This document shows positions 45,468 to 53,429 of a stretch of 64,000 nucleotides of DNA, one piece after another. A program made the translations under genes and the position numbers. The stretch spans positions 1-64,000 of the forward strand of contig CAWFSG010000020.1 in the NCBI GenBank assembly GCA_963818445.1, in the 5' to 3' direction. The DNA comes from Prado023 sp963818445 (GTDB taxonomy: Bacteria > Actinomycetota > Actinomycetes > S36-B12 > CAIYMF01). How positions within the stretch are numbered: position 1 is the stretch's first letter; every line of letters begins with the position of its first letter. Under the pieces are notes generated by a model, which was given only the letters and a program-made list of their open reading frames with translations, was not told the origin of the DNA and searched no databases.

Positions 45468-46235
45468 TCAGGCCGTGAGCATCGCCCGGATGATCGTGGC
45501 CACCTGGTCGTGCGGGATCTCGTCGAGCTCAAGTGACTCGAGCCACCGGGACTCGAGGACGTTGAGGCCCCAGCTGATCGACGCGATGCATGCCGACAGC
45601 ACGCGCGGGTCGACTGACGACGACAGGCCCTCCCGGTCACGATGGCGCGCGATGACCTCGGCGACGGTGTTGATCGGCAGTGGCGTGTTCGGCTTGCCGA
45701 GCTTGCCCTGCAGGGCCCGGTCGGTCAGCACACGCATTCCGCCAGCGCCTGCGCGCGACGCGTCCAGGATCTTCTCGAGGTTGTCCACCAGCAGGTCGTA
45801 GTCGGTGGGCAGCGCCGTGGAGACCGATTCCTCGAGGCGGACGATCGCCAGGTCGACGAGCTGATCCTTGGACGTGGCGTACCGGTAGAGGTCCGAGTGG
45901 GCGACGCCCGCCTCGGCGGCGATCTGCCGGATGCTGATCTCCTGCCCGGGATGCGCCACGAGAAGTCGCGTGGTCGCAGCGACGAGGTCCTCGAGACGGG
46001 CGCTCGGCTGGTCGCTGGCCGCGGACTGGCGGGCCCGGAAGGCCGCGTGCCAGGCGAGGATCTCCTCGCGGGTCCACAACCGGCTGCGACCCCCACCGGG
46101 GGCCGGGCGTCCGGCGGGGAAGTCGGCGTACCGGCTGCGGTAGGTCGAGACGCTGTTGCGGTGCGCGAGCCCGAGGATGGACGCGACCTCCCCGGCGTCG
46201 ATCAGGGCGTCGAGGTCCCCGCTGGCAGTTGGCAT
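45468..46235 (-). CDS. TetR-type regulator with extra N-terminal HTH
   Basis: 255 residues. Residues about 12-68 form an AlpA/MerR-like winged HTH (AGEVASILGLAHRNSVSTYR, DFPAGRPAPGGGRSRLWTREEI); residues about 80-130 are a TetR HTH (ISIRQIAAEAGVAHSDLYRYATSKDQLV), followed by a helical ligand domain. Two DNA-binding domains in one chain is unusual for TetR proteins. ATG 46235 is leaderless with an inverted repeat over the -10, suggesting autorepression. It is convergent with pxpC. Confidence 0.85.
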   Translation of the reverse strand: MPTASGDLDALIDAGEVASILGLAHRNSVSTYRSRYADFPAGRPAPGGGRSRLWTREEILAWHAAFRARQSAASDQPSARLEDLVAATTRLLVAHPGQEISIRQIAAEAGVAHSDLYRYATSKDQLVDLAIVRLEESVSTALPTDYDLLVDNLEKILDASRAGAGGMRVLTDRALQGKLGKPNTPLPINTVAEVIARHRDREGLSSSVDPRVLSACIASISWGLNVLESRWLESLELDEIPHDQVATIIRAMLTA

Positions 46236-46241
46236 GCGGGG

Positions 46242-46258
46242 AGTCTAGTCAAGTAGAC
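46242..46258 (-). promoter_or_regulatory. Leaderless promoter with overlapping operator
   Basis: On the minus strand TAGACT (46247-46242) plus six bases precedes ATG. The inverted repeat GTCTA-N6-TAGAC (46243-46258) covers the -10, a classic place for self-repression. Confidence 0.5.
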
Positions 46259-46323
46259 ACGTGCAACGGCGGGGTGGTCGGGATCGTCGGCGCGTCGGCA
46301 ACGGATGCCACTCGGGGCACGCA

Positions 46324-46357
46324 CAACGGCCCGGGACATGTGCGTCCCGGGCCGTTG
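46324..46357. terminator. Perfect 14-bp stem terminator
   Basis: CAACGGCCCGGGAC / GTCCCGGGCCGTTG with a six-base loop lies just after the stop of the minus-strand SHOCT-domain gene. Confidence 0.8.
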
Positions 46358-46370
46358 AAGGAGGTGCTGA

Positions 46371-46772
46371 TCAGGAGGCGAGAGCCTTGCCCTTCAGGGC
46401 GTCGAACTCCGCCTGGGTGATGGCGCCGGAGTCGAGAAGGCCCTTGGCGTCGGCGATCTGCTCGGCCGGCGTCTTGGTCTTGGCGGCGACGCCCTGGATG
46501 TACTTCTCCTGCTGGGCCTGCGCGTCAGCCATGGCGGCCATCTGGCGCTCACCCATGCTCTTGCCACGGGCGATCAGGTAGACCAGCGTGGTGAGCGGTG
46601 CGAAGAAGATGAAGCAGACGGCCCACAGGAACTTGGCGAAGCCACCGAGGGTGGTGTCGCTGAACAGGTCGATGACGCAGCGGATCCAGATGAAGATGAA
46701 CGCGATCCAGATGAAGACGACGAGCATCCACAGCAGGGCGTCCCACAGGCTGGTGCTGTTGAAGTCCCACAT
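46371..46772 (-). CDS. PLDc_N/SHOCT small membrane protein
   Basis: 133 residues. Two membrane helices (WDALLWMLVVFIWIAFIFIW; FAKFLWAVCFIFFAPLTTLVYLI) of the PLD-nuclease N-terminal type with the RGKSMGERQ loop, then a soluble helix and a C-terminal SHOCT motif (LLDSGAITQAEFDALKGKAL). RBS AAGGAA before ATG 46772. Function unknown; such proteins are common in actinobacteria and often stress-related. Confidence 0.85.
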   Translation of the reverse strand: MWDFNSTSLWDALLWMLVVFIWIAFIFIWIRCVIDLFSDTTLGGFAKFLWAVCFIFFAPLTTLVYLIARGKSMGERQMAAMADAQAQQEKYIQGVAAKTKTPAEQIADAKGLLDSGAITQAEFDALKGKALAS

Positions 46773-46983
46773 GAGGGGATTCCTTTCGTAAGGGAATGTC
46801 GGTTGACGTGCTCATTCTAGACCCCGGTGCAACCCATTGATGCGGGTATGTCGTTCTTGCGCCGCCCGTGTCGCCGTGGGGGCTTCTGGTGTGACGACAG
46901 TCACACCAGAAGCCGGTATCCCTGACCGTCCCACATCCGTCTGAGATGTGAAGCGCCACTCGGGCGCACCCTGAGGAGGAACC

Positions 46984-47193
46984 ATGAAGACCAATACCGG
47001 AACCGTCGATCGCATCATCCGCGCGGTTGTGGGCGTCGCTGCCCTGCTGGGCGCATTCGCGATGGGCTCGGGCAGCGTCGCCTTCGTCCTGCTGCTGGTG
47101 GTCGGGGCGATCCTGCTCGTCACCGCCGCCGTCGGCTTCTGCCCGCTCTACCGGGTGTTCGGCATGAGCACCTGCCCGGTCGCCAGGAACTGA
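46984..47193 (+). CDS. DUF2892 (YgaP-like) membrane protein
   Basis: 69 residues: NTGTVDRIIRAVVGVAALLG, two helices, and the ending GFCPLYRVFGMSTCP with the Cys pair typical of DUF2892. RBS GAGGAGG precedes ATG 46984. Usually linked to sulfur or rhodanese genes, but no such partner is here. Confidence 0.88.
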   Translation: MKTNTGTVDRIIRAVVGVAALLGAFAMGSGSVAFVLLLVVGAILLVTAAVGFCPLYRVFGMSTCPVARN

Positions 47194-47209
47194 GCGGGAC
47201 GCCGGCAAC

Positions 47210-47215
47210 TAGGCT
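47210..47215 (+). promoter_or_regulatory. Leaderless -10 of the sigma-factor gene
   Basis: TAGGCT eight bases before GTG 47224; no RBS is present. Confidence 0.4.
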
Positions 47216-47223
47216 CGCGATCC

Positions 47224-48006
47224 GTGGACCCCGCTGAGTTGCGCGCCGAGCTCCCCGCCGCGGCGTTGGCGCTCGCCCCGTACGCGCGGATGCTCGCCGG
47301 CTCGGAGCACGATGCGGCCGACCTTCTCCAGGACACCGTTGTCCGGGCCCTGGAGAGGGCGGCCGCGTTCGACGGACGGTCCTCGTTGGCGACCTGGTTG
47401 CGCCGGATCATGCACAACCTCTGGGTGGACCGGATGCGGGCCAGCCGCGAGGATCCCAGCGACGACATCGTCGAGATGGTCGAGACCCGATGGCGTGACG
47501 ATGACTACACGGTCGATGCCTCGGTGGTCGTCCAGCGCGCCGAGGAGCGCGACGACCTGCTCGACGCACTGGCCCACATGCCGGCGATCTACCGCACGGC
47601 CGTGGTGCTGCACGATGCCCAGGGGCTGACCTCCGCGGAGGTCGCCGAGGCCATGGGCGTCGGGCTGCCGGGCGCGAAGCAGCGCATCCGTCGCGGGCGG
47701 ATGATGCTCGTGACGCAGCTGGCGGACGCCGCCGCTGCGCCGATCAGGACAGGGATCCCGATGAGGTGCTGGGAGGCTCGCTCGCAGGTCAGCGACTACT
47801 TGGACGGCGAGCTCGACGCCGACCGGCGCTCGTGCCCTGGAATCGCACCTCGCCGGATGCCGGACGTGCCCTCCGCTGTACGCGTCGCTCGTCGCCACCC
47901 GAACCGCGATCAGCATGGAGCCCGACCCGGACTCGGTGGTGCCCCCGGAGCTGGCGGCGCGGATCGCGAGCCTGCTGGACTGACGGGCTTCGCGTGCGGC
48001 TCCTGA
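47224..48006 (+). CDS. ECF RNA polymerase sigma factor reading into an anti-sigma gene
   Basis: Residues 1-175 are an ECF sigma factor: region 2 with AADLLQDTVVRALERA and WLRRIMHNLWVDRMR, region 4 with MPAIYRTAVVLHDAQGLTSAEVAEAMGVGLPGAKQRIRRGR. The frame runs on without a stop into CWEARSQVSDYLDGELDADRR, the start of a zf-HC2 anti-sigma factor, then loses that frame near 47850 and ends at 48006 in unrelated sequence. Normally the sigma gene ends near the anti-sigma ATG at 47761 (a TGA overlaps it in another frame). So this is either a real fusion or the result of two indels. Confidence 0.8.
   Translation: MDPAELRAELPAAALALAPYARMLAGSEHDAADLLQDTVVRALERAAAFDGRSSLATWLRRIMHNLWVDRMRASREDPSDDIVEMVETRWRDDDYTVDASVVVQRAEERDDLLDALAHMPAIYRTAVVLHDAQGLTSAEVAEAMGVGLPGAKQRIRRGRMMLVTQLADAAAAPIRTGIPMRCWEARSQVSDYLDGELDADRRSCPGIAPRRMPDVPSAVRVARRHPNRDQHGARPGLGGAPGAGGADREPAGLTGFACGS
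47761..47983 (+). pseudogene. zf-HC2 anti-sigma factor, frameshifted
   Basis: Frame from ATG 47761 reads MRCWEARSQVSDYLDGELDA; after one extra base near 47850 it resumes RALESHLAGCRTCPPLYASL and ends at TGA 47981-47983. The H-x3-C-x2-C zinc motif (HLAGCRTC) is intact. About 74 residues, soluble, as in small zinc anti-sigma factors that bind the adjacent ECF sigma factor. Confidence 0.65.
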
Positions 48007-48016
48007 TCGGGGCGAT

Positions 48017-48022
48017 TACCGT
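48017..48022 (+). promoter_or_regulatory. Leaderless -10 of the acetyltransferase gene
   Basis: TACCGT plus exactly six bases before ATG 48029. Confidence 0.45.
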
Positions 48023-48028
48023 GGAGGC

Positions 48029-48397
48029 ATGCCGGATCCGGAACTGGTCGTTCGCCGTGTCAGCGAGATCTCCTACGTCGCAACCCTGGGCGACGTCGAG
48101 GTGGGCTGGGCATCGCTGGCAGTGTCCGACGGGGTGTGGGAGATCTACCGGACGGTCACGGCACCTGCGTTCGAGGGGCGGGGGATCGCCTCCCGGCTCA
48201 CGCGGTTCGTCCTCGACGCCGCCGATGAGGCAGGGGTCACCGTCATCCCGAGCTGCTGGTACGTCGATGGACTCATGGCGCGATCGTCACCTCGCTACGA
48301 CCACCTGCGCGTGGGTCATCATGCGTCGGTTGCCGGCGAAGGGGACTCGTGCCGGATCGCCCCCGCGGTCCTGCCGCGGTCGACTGACGTGCGCTGA
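48029..48397 (+). CDS. YjdJ-type GNAT N-acetyltransferase
   Basis: 122 residues, the short GNAT of PF14542: VEVGWASLAV strand, the acetyl-CoA loop APAFEGRGIASRLTRFVLD, and VIPSCWYVDG. The last 35 residues, after the fold should end, look less conserved. Substrate unknown. Confidence 0.82.
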   Translation: MPDPELVVRRVSEISYVATLGDVEVGWASLAVSDGVWEIYRTVTAPAFEGRGIASRLTRFVLDAADEAGVTVIPSCWYVDGLMARSSPRYDHLRVGHHASVAGEGDSCRIAPAVLPRSTDVR

Positions 48398-48481
48398 GCC
48401 GTTGGGCGGGGTCGGCCGCTGCGGTGTCCGCCTGGCCGTGGGCTCCAGACCCCCGGGCTGGTCGGCCGGGGTTCTGCTGCA

Positions 48482-49396
48482 TCAGGGGGAGCTCGGGCGC
48501 ACCAGTCCGGTGAGGTCCGTGCCGGGGCACGTCAGGTTGCGGTCCAGCGACTTGCCGTCGCTACCCGTCCCGATCCGCTGGACGATCGCGGGCATGCGGT
48601 CCCCGAACGAGGCGCGCTCGCACGTCGCTGCCGCGCGCGCAGCGGTGGCCGTCCCGATCCCAACCCACGTGGGCACATCCACGGCAGCACCGCCGGTGAT
48701 CTCCTCCCAGAGGGCGGGGGCCGAGTAGATGCCGACCGGGTAGCCGGCCTCGGCCAGGACCCTGAGGTGCTCGGTGATCACGGCACGGTGCCGGGCCTGG
48801 GATCCCTTCCACACCTCCGGCAGCTCGACGTCCAGCCAGATCGGGGTGCCCGTGGGCACGCCCTGGGCCGCCAGCGCCTCGAGATCGCCCCTGGCTGCCT
48901 TGCGACCGACCTTCAGCGGGTCGCCGGTGTTGTTGTCGGCGGTGTTCACGTAGACGGCCGCGCCGGCCTGACGTGCGGCGAAGCGCCACTGTGCGGCGAA
49001 GCACGGGTTCGGCCTGTCGGGCATGCCGCCATCGAGGCCGATGATCGCGTAGCCGTTGTCCATGTCCTTGAACGTCCGGCCGCACTGGGGGAAGGAGAGG
49101 TCCACCCCGTAGGTGGGTTGGTCACCCTGCCAGGCGACGGCCTCGACCTCGGGAGTCCCTGAGATGTCCGCCGGTCCGCCCTCGATCGGCTGGGTGAGGG
49201 TGCCACCCAGCGAGCTGGCGCCGGTCATGATCGCGAAGCCGAGCCCGAGGAACACGACGAGGCTGACCATCACGGACCCCAGGCAACCCAGCCGCCGACG
49301 CCGGACCTCCGACCTCGCCGAGCGGTGACGCCCAGCCGGGCTCGGGGCACGCCGGACGATCCGCCCCGTGCCCGGCGTCGTGGTGCGGCTGCTCAA
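48482..49396 (-). CDS. Membrane-anchored DUF1906 glycoside-hydrolase-like protein
   Basis: 304 residues. A basic N-terminus, one membrane or signal helix (VMVSLVVFLGLGFAIMTGA), then a DUF1906 TIM-barrel (Rv2525c-like): YGVDLSFPQCGRTF, AIIGLDGG, AAVYVNTADNN, PIWLDVELPEVW, YPVGIYSAPALW, and IVQRIGTG near the end. Family members are exported and tied to the cell wall. TTG 49396 is chosen because GAGGGG lies seven bases upstream; the frame further upstream is non-coding. Confidence 0.8.
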   Translation of the reverse strand: MSSRTTTPGTGRIVRRAPSPAGRHRSARSEVRRRRLGCLGSVMVSLVVFLGLGFAIMTGASSLGGTLTQPIEGGPADISGTPEVEAVAWQGDQPTYGVDLSFPQCGRTFKDMDNGYAIIGLDGGMPDRPNPCFAAQWRFAARQAGAAVYVNTADNNTGDPLKVGRKAARGDLEALAAQGVPTGTPIWLDVELPEVWKGSQARHRAVITEHLRVLAEAGYPVGIYSAPALWEEITGGAAVDVPTWVGIGTATAARAAATCERASFGDRMPAIVQRIGTGSDGKSLDRNLTCPGTDLTGLVRPSSP

Positions 49397-49464
49397 CGCG
49401 GTTCCCCTCGTGTGATGGGACCTGATTGTCACCCACCCAGGCGATATCGGGGTTGAATGACCCG

Positions 49465-50364
49465 ATGGACACCCCGCCGCTGGACACCCCGAGGATGGAC
49501 GGCTCCGCGATGGACGGCTCCGCGCAGGACGCCGCCCGTGATGAGCTCGCCGCCGAGAACCTCGCGGCCTGGGACGAGCGGGCGCCGGCCCATGCCGCCT
49601 CCCCGGACTACCACCTCGACGACTTCGTGGCTGATCCCCGGTACATCTCGGACGTCGTGCGGTTCGACCTGCCGCGGCTCGGCGACGTCGGCGGGCTGCG
49701 TGGGGTCCACCTGCAATGCCACATCGGGACCGACACGCTGTCCCTTGCCCGCCTCGGCGCCCGGATGACCGGGCTGGACTTCTCACCAGTGGCCATCGAG
49801 CATGCGCGGGAGCTGGCCGAGCGGTGCGGGACGCCGGCACAGTTCGTGGTGTCCGACGTGTACGCGGCCGCCGACGTCCTCGAGCGGGGTGCGTTCGACC
49901 TCGTGTTCACCGGGATCGGGGCCCTGTGCTGGATCCCCGATATCCGCCGGTGGGCCGGTGTCGTCTCAGACCTGCTGGCCCCCGGCGGCCGGCTGTTCCT
50001 GCGCGAGGGGCACCCAATGCTCTGGGCGCTGGCTGACCCGGGTGAGTCGCGATCCCTGCGGGTGGAGCACCCGTACTTCGAGCGGCCCGACCCCACCCGC
50101 TGGGAGGAGGGCGGTACCTACGTGAGCACCGACGTGGAGTTCCAGCACAACGTCAGCTACGAGTGGAACCACGGACTCGGTGAGATCGTGACCGCCCTGC
50201 TGGACCAGGGCCTGGAGATCACCGGGCTGATGGAGCACGACAGCATCCCGTGGGACGGACTGCCCGGCCTCATGGAGCCGATCGGCGGCGGCGAGCTCCG
50301 CCTCATCGACCGCCCCGAGCGCCTCCCCGCCAGCTACACCCTCCAAGCCACCAGGCCGAGGTGA
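49465..50364 (+). CDS. SAM-dependent methyltransferase
   Basis: 299 residues. A class I methyltransferase core: LRGVHLQCHIGTDTLSLARL (motif I in the variant H-I-G-T form), VTGLDFSP-like MTGLDFSPVAIEHAREL, FDLVFTGIGALCWIPDI and LLAPGGRLFLREGHPMLW. The N-terminus holds short imperfect repeats (MDTPPLDTP, MDGSAMDGSA). The start could also lie at a later in-frame ATG. Substrate unknown. Confidence 0.85.
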   Translation: MDTPPLDTPRMDGSAMDGSAQDAARDELAAENLAAWDERAPAHAASPDYHLDDFVADPRYISDVVRFDLPRLGDVGGLRGVHLQCHIGTDTLSLARLGARMTGLDFSPVAIEHARELAERCGTPAQFVVSDVYAAADVLERGAFDLVFTGIGALCWIPDIRRWAGVVSDLLAPGGRLFLREGHPMLWALADPGESRSLRVEHPYFERPDPTRWEEGGTYVSTDVEFQHNVSYEWNHGLGEIVTALLDQGLEITGLMEHDSIPWDGLPGLMEPIGGGELRLIDRPERLPASYTLQATRPR

Positions 50365-50527
50365 CCCGACCCGCGCCATCCGACCCTTTCAGCCCGTTCG
50401 GTCCGCTTTCGCGCGGCTCACTTCCGGGTTGATCCGGATTCCCGAGCGCGAATGGTCGGGAATCCGGACCAACTGCGCGGGCTGGGCGGGGCTGGCGGGC
50501 GGGACCAGCGGGCCAGTTGGCGGGGGG

Positions 50528-51388
50528 TCAGGCCTTCCTTGCCTTTCTGGCCTTGGTTGCCTTGGCTGGGGCGGCGTCCGCCTCCGGCGCGCCGCTTGCT
50601 GCCCGAGCGGCCTGGGTTCGGCGCACGGACTCCTGCAGGGCGGCCATCAGGTCGATGACCGTCCCGGAGTCGTCGGCGGCCTCCGGGCTGCGGGGCAGGA
50701 TCACGTCCTCGCCGGCGAGCTTCTGCGTGACCAGGTCCAGGACTGCCTGGCGGTACTCGTCGGTGTAGGCACCTGCGTCGAAGTCCGCGCTGAGGCTCTC
50801 CACCAGCGATCCGGCCATGGCCAGCTCCTGGGGCCGGACGGTGATGTCCTCGTCGGCGATCCCCTCGAAGTCCGGGACCCGGACCTCGTCGGGCCACAGC
50901 AGGGTCTGGAGCACCAGGACGTCGTCGCGGACGCGCAGCAGCCCCAGCCGGGTGCGCTTGCGCATGGTCATCAGGATCACGGCCGTCCGGTCGGTCTCCT
51001 GCAGGGCCCTGCGCAGCAGGACGTAGGGCTTGGCAGCGCCCGTCGCCGGCTCGAGGTAGTAGGCCTTGTCGAAGTGCAGCGGGTCGATCTGCTGGGCCGG
51101 GGCGAACTCGATGATCTCCAGGTCGCGGCCGTGCGGCACCTGCAGCCCGTCGAGCTCCTCCTCGGAGACGATGACCCGCCGCCCGGTCTCGTCCTCGTAG
51201 CCCTTGCCGATCTCGGCGAACGTGACGGTCTGCTCGCAGGTCTGGCACTGCCGCTGGTACTTGATGCGTCCGCCGTCGGCGATGTGGACCTGGTGGAACT
51301 TCACGTCCCGGTCCTCGGTGGCGGCGTACATCTTCACCGGGATGTGCACCAACCCGAAGGCGACGTTCCCACTCCACATGGCGCGCAT
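50528..51388 (-). CDS. ku: Ku, non-homologous end-joining protein
   Basis: 286 residues: MWSGNVAFGLVHIPVKMYAA, CQTCEQTVTFAEIGKGYE, HFDKAYYLEP, and a C-terminal Ala/Lys-rich tail as in bacterial Ku. It forms a homodimer ring that binds double-strand ends and recruits LigD. ATG 51388 is leaderless (CACAAT plus six bases). It is divergent from the ligase gene, 69 bases away. Confidence 0.95.
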   Translation of the reverse strand: MRAMWSGNVAFGLVHIPVKMYAATEDRDVKFHQVHIADGGRIKYQRQCQTCEQTVTFAEIGKGYEDETGRRVIVSEEELDGLQVPHGRDLEIIEFAPAQQIDPLHFDKAYYLEPATGAAKPYVLLRRALQETDRTAVILMTMRKRTRLGLLRVRDDVLVLQTLLWPDEVRVPDFEGIADEDITVRPQELAMAGSLVESLSADFDAGAYTDEYRQAVLDLVTQKLAGEDVILPRSPEAADDSGTVIDLMAALQESVRRTQAARAASGAPEADAAPAKATKARKARKA

Positions 51389-51394
51389 CCGGTC

Positions 51395-51400
51395 ATTGTG
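51395..51400 (-). promoter_or_regulatory. Leaderless -10 of ku
   Basis: CACAAT plus exactly six bases (GACCGG) before ATG 51388. Confidence 0.45.
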
Positions 51401-51445
51401 GAGCAGTCGGGGCCGGGAAGCAGGGCGATGGGCCCGCCGCGCGGC

Positions 51446-51451
51446 CATCAT
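51446..51451 (+). promoter_or_regulatory. Leaderless -10 of the ligase gene
   Basis: CATCAT plus exactly six bases (GGTCCC) before GTG 51458, in the 69-base gap shared with ku. Confidence 0.4.
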
Positions 51452-51457
51452 GGTCCC

Positions 51458-52441
51458 GTGGCGGGCGCCGGGACGATCGCGGACCTGTGGGTCGCGGCTG
51501 CCCCAATGCTCGCGACCGGCCCTCCCGAGCCGGTCGCCCCGCCGTCGCGCCCGGGGTGGAGCTTCGAGGTGAAGTGGGACGGCGTGCGCGCCCTGGCCCT
51601 CGTGCGGCCGGACGGTGCGATCGCCCTGCGCAGCCGAAGCGGCGGGGACCTTGCCGGGAGGTATCCCGCCATCGTCGCGCCCGCGGTGGGAGCGGCCCTG
51701 GCACCCCTGATGGCACCGGCCATCCTCGACGGTGAATGCGTTCTGTTCGACCCGGACGGACGGCCATCGTTCCCGGGCGCCCTGCGCGGCGGGGCGGCCG
51801 TGCGCCTCGTGGTGTTCGACGTCCTGGCCTGGGCCGGCAGGGACGTCCGGGGCGAGCCCCTGGATCAGCGCCGGTCGCTGCTGGACTCCCTCGACCTGTC
51901 CGCACTCACCGACGGGGCATGGCTGCCGTCGGCCGTGTTCGCCGACGGGGACGCACTGCTCGAGGCGACCCGGGAGCAGGGCCTCGAGGGGGTGATGGCC
52001 AAGCGCGAGGGCAGCCGTTACGAGTGCGGGGTGCGCAGCCGGGACTGGGTCAAGCTGCCCCACCGGACGCTCACCGACGTGGTGGTCGTGGGGTGGGTCC
52101 GCGCGGAGTCCGGCGGCGGCGTCGCCTCGCTGGCCGTCACCGGTCCGACGGGGGAGTTCCTGGGAACCGTGGGCAGTGGCATGACCGACCGGCTGTCCAC
52201 GGCGCTCGTCGAGGTGCTCGGTGGCATCGCCCGTGGTGAACCCGATCCCGCGGTGCAATTCAGCCCAGGCGCCCTGGGCGTCCTGCGCCGGTTCGGCGAC
52301 CGGCTCACCTGGGTCGAGCCGCTGCTGGTGGCCGAGGTCCGCCACCTCGGGCGCACGGAGTCCGGATCGTTGCGGCAGCCCACGCTGGCCCGGATGCGAC
52401 CCGACCTCACCCCCACGGACCTCCCCGGGAGCACGTGGTGA
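51458..52441 (+). CDS. ATP-dependent DNA ligase (LigD ligase domain)
   Basis: 327 residues. Adenylation domain with the nucleotidyl-lysine motif FEVKWDGVRAL, ILDGECVLFD, GLEGVMAKREGSRY and DWVKLPH, then an OB-fold with FLGTVGSGMTDR. It seals breaks in NHEJ. It overlaps the polymerase-domain gene by four bases (GTGA). LigD is a single three-domain protein in many actinobacteria; here the ligase and polymerase are separate and no nuclease domain is present. Confidence 0.93.
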   Translation: MAGAGTIADLWVAAAPMLATGPPEPVAPPSRPGWSFEVKWDGVRALALVRPDGAIALRSRSGGDLAGRYPAIVAPAVGAALAPLMAPAILDGECVLFDPDGRPSFPGALRGGAAVRLVVFDVLAWAGRDVRGEPLDQRRSLLDSLDLSALTDGAWLPSAVFADGDALLEATREQGLEGVMAKREGSRYECGVRSRDWVKLPHRTLTDVVVVGWVRAESGGGVASLAVTGPTGEFLGTVGSGMTDRLSTALVEVLGGIARGEPDPAVQFSPGALGVLRRFGDRLTWVEPLLVAEVRHLGRTESGSLRQPTLARMRPDLTPTDLPGSTW

Positions 52442-53352
52442 GCCCCGCCGGCTCCGATCCCGTCCCGACCGTCGTCGCCGGTCGGCGGCTGCGCCTGACC
52501 AACCTCGACAAGGTCCTGTACCCGGAGTCCGGGACGACCAAGGCTGAGGTGTTCGCCTACATCCTCGCTGTGAGCACCCCGATGCTCGCCCAGCTGGCGA
52601 ACCGGCCGATCACCCGCCGCCGCTGGCCCGACGGCGTCGACCGGCCCGACTTCTTCGAGAAGGCTGTGCGGCCCGGGACTCCCGACTGGATGGGGCATGT
52701 GCACCTACGACGCTCAGGCGATGACTACTCCGGCTACATCGACCATCCCCTGCTCGCCGGGACGCCTGAGGATGCGGCCGCGCTCGTGTGGTTCGTCCAG
52801 CAGGGGACCCTGGAGTTCCATGCGCCGCAGTGGCGGATCGGGCGCAAGTTCGGCCTGCACGGGACGCCCGGGCCGGCTGACAGGATGGTGCTGGACCTCG
52901 ACCCCGGGGCCCCGGCCGGGCTCGCGGAGTGCGCCGAGGTGGCGCTCGTCGCTCGCGAGATCCTTGGGGGCGCGGGCTTCAGCGCGGTCCCGGTGGCCAG
53001 CGGCTCCAAGGGGCTGCACGTCTACGTCCCGCTTCCCCGGCCCGTCCCCAGCAGTGACGCAGTGGACCTGGCGCGCACGATGGCTGAGGCGCTTGCCACT
53101 GCGCTGCCGGGGCTGGTGGAGTTGAAGATGGCCAAGGACCGCAGGCCGGGCCGCGTCTTCGTGGATGTCGGGCAGAACCTCGCCGCGCGCACCACCATCA
53201 CGCCCTACTCGCCGCGGGGGCGGGCGCATCCGTACGTCGCCACGCCGCTGACCTGGGCGGAGGTCGAGTCCGGCGCCCCGGAGCCCGCTGACGTGCGCAC
53301 GATGCCCGAGCGGCTCGCCCGCCTCGGCGACCTGATGTCGCAGGCGCGTTGA
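52438..53352 (+). CDS. ligD: LigD polymerase/primase domain
   Basis: 304 residues of the archaeo-eukaryotic primase-type NHEJ polymerase: LTNLDKVLYPESGTTKAEV, DHPLLAGTPEDAAALVWFVQQ, MVLDLDPG with the catalytic Asp pair, ASGSKGLHVYVPL, and FVDVGQNLAARTT. It fills gaps with ribo- or deoxynucleotides at broken ends. GTG 52438 or 52435; coupled to the ligase gene. Confidence 0.93.
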   Translation: MSPAGSDPVPTVVAGRRLRLTNLDKVLYPESGTTKAEVFAYILAVSTPMLAQLANRPITRRRWPDGVDRPDFFEKAVRPGTPDWMGHVHLRRSGDDYSGYIDHPLLAGTPEDAAALVWFVQQGTLEFHAPQWRIGRKFGLHGTPGPADRMVLDLDPGAPAGLAECAEVALVAREILGGAGFSAVPVASGSKGLHVYVPLPRPVPSSDAVDLARTMAEALATALPGLVELKMAKDRRPGRVFVDVGQNLAARTTITPYSPRGRAHPYVATPLTWAEVESGAPEPADVRTMPERLARLGDLMSQAR

Positions 53353-53429
53353 GGTGCCGGCCCGGACCCGATTCCCTCCCCGGGGATCCCTCAGGTTCGG
53401 TGGACCAGGCGGTCATCCAGGGGAACGGA

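Noticed and set aside
47766..48728. 320-codon frame spanning sigma, acetyltransferase and downstream region
   Set aside because: Out of frame with two supported genes and without family-like sequence.
49397..49840. N-terminal extension of the DUF1906 protein
   Set aside because: Overlaps the methyltransferase gene in antisense and is Arg-rich; a TTG with a good RBS at 49396 explains the start.
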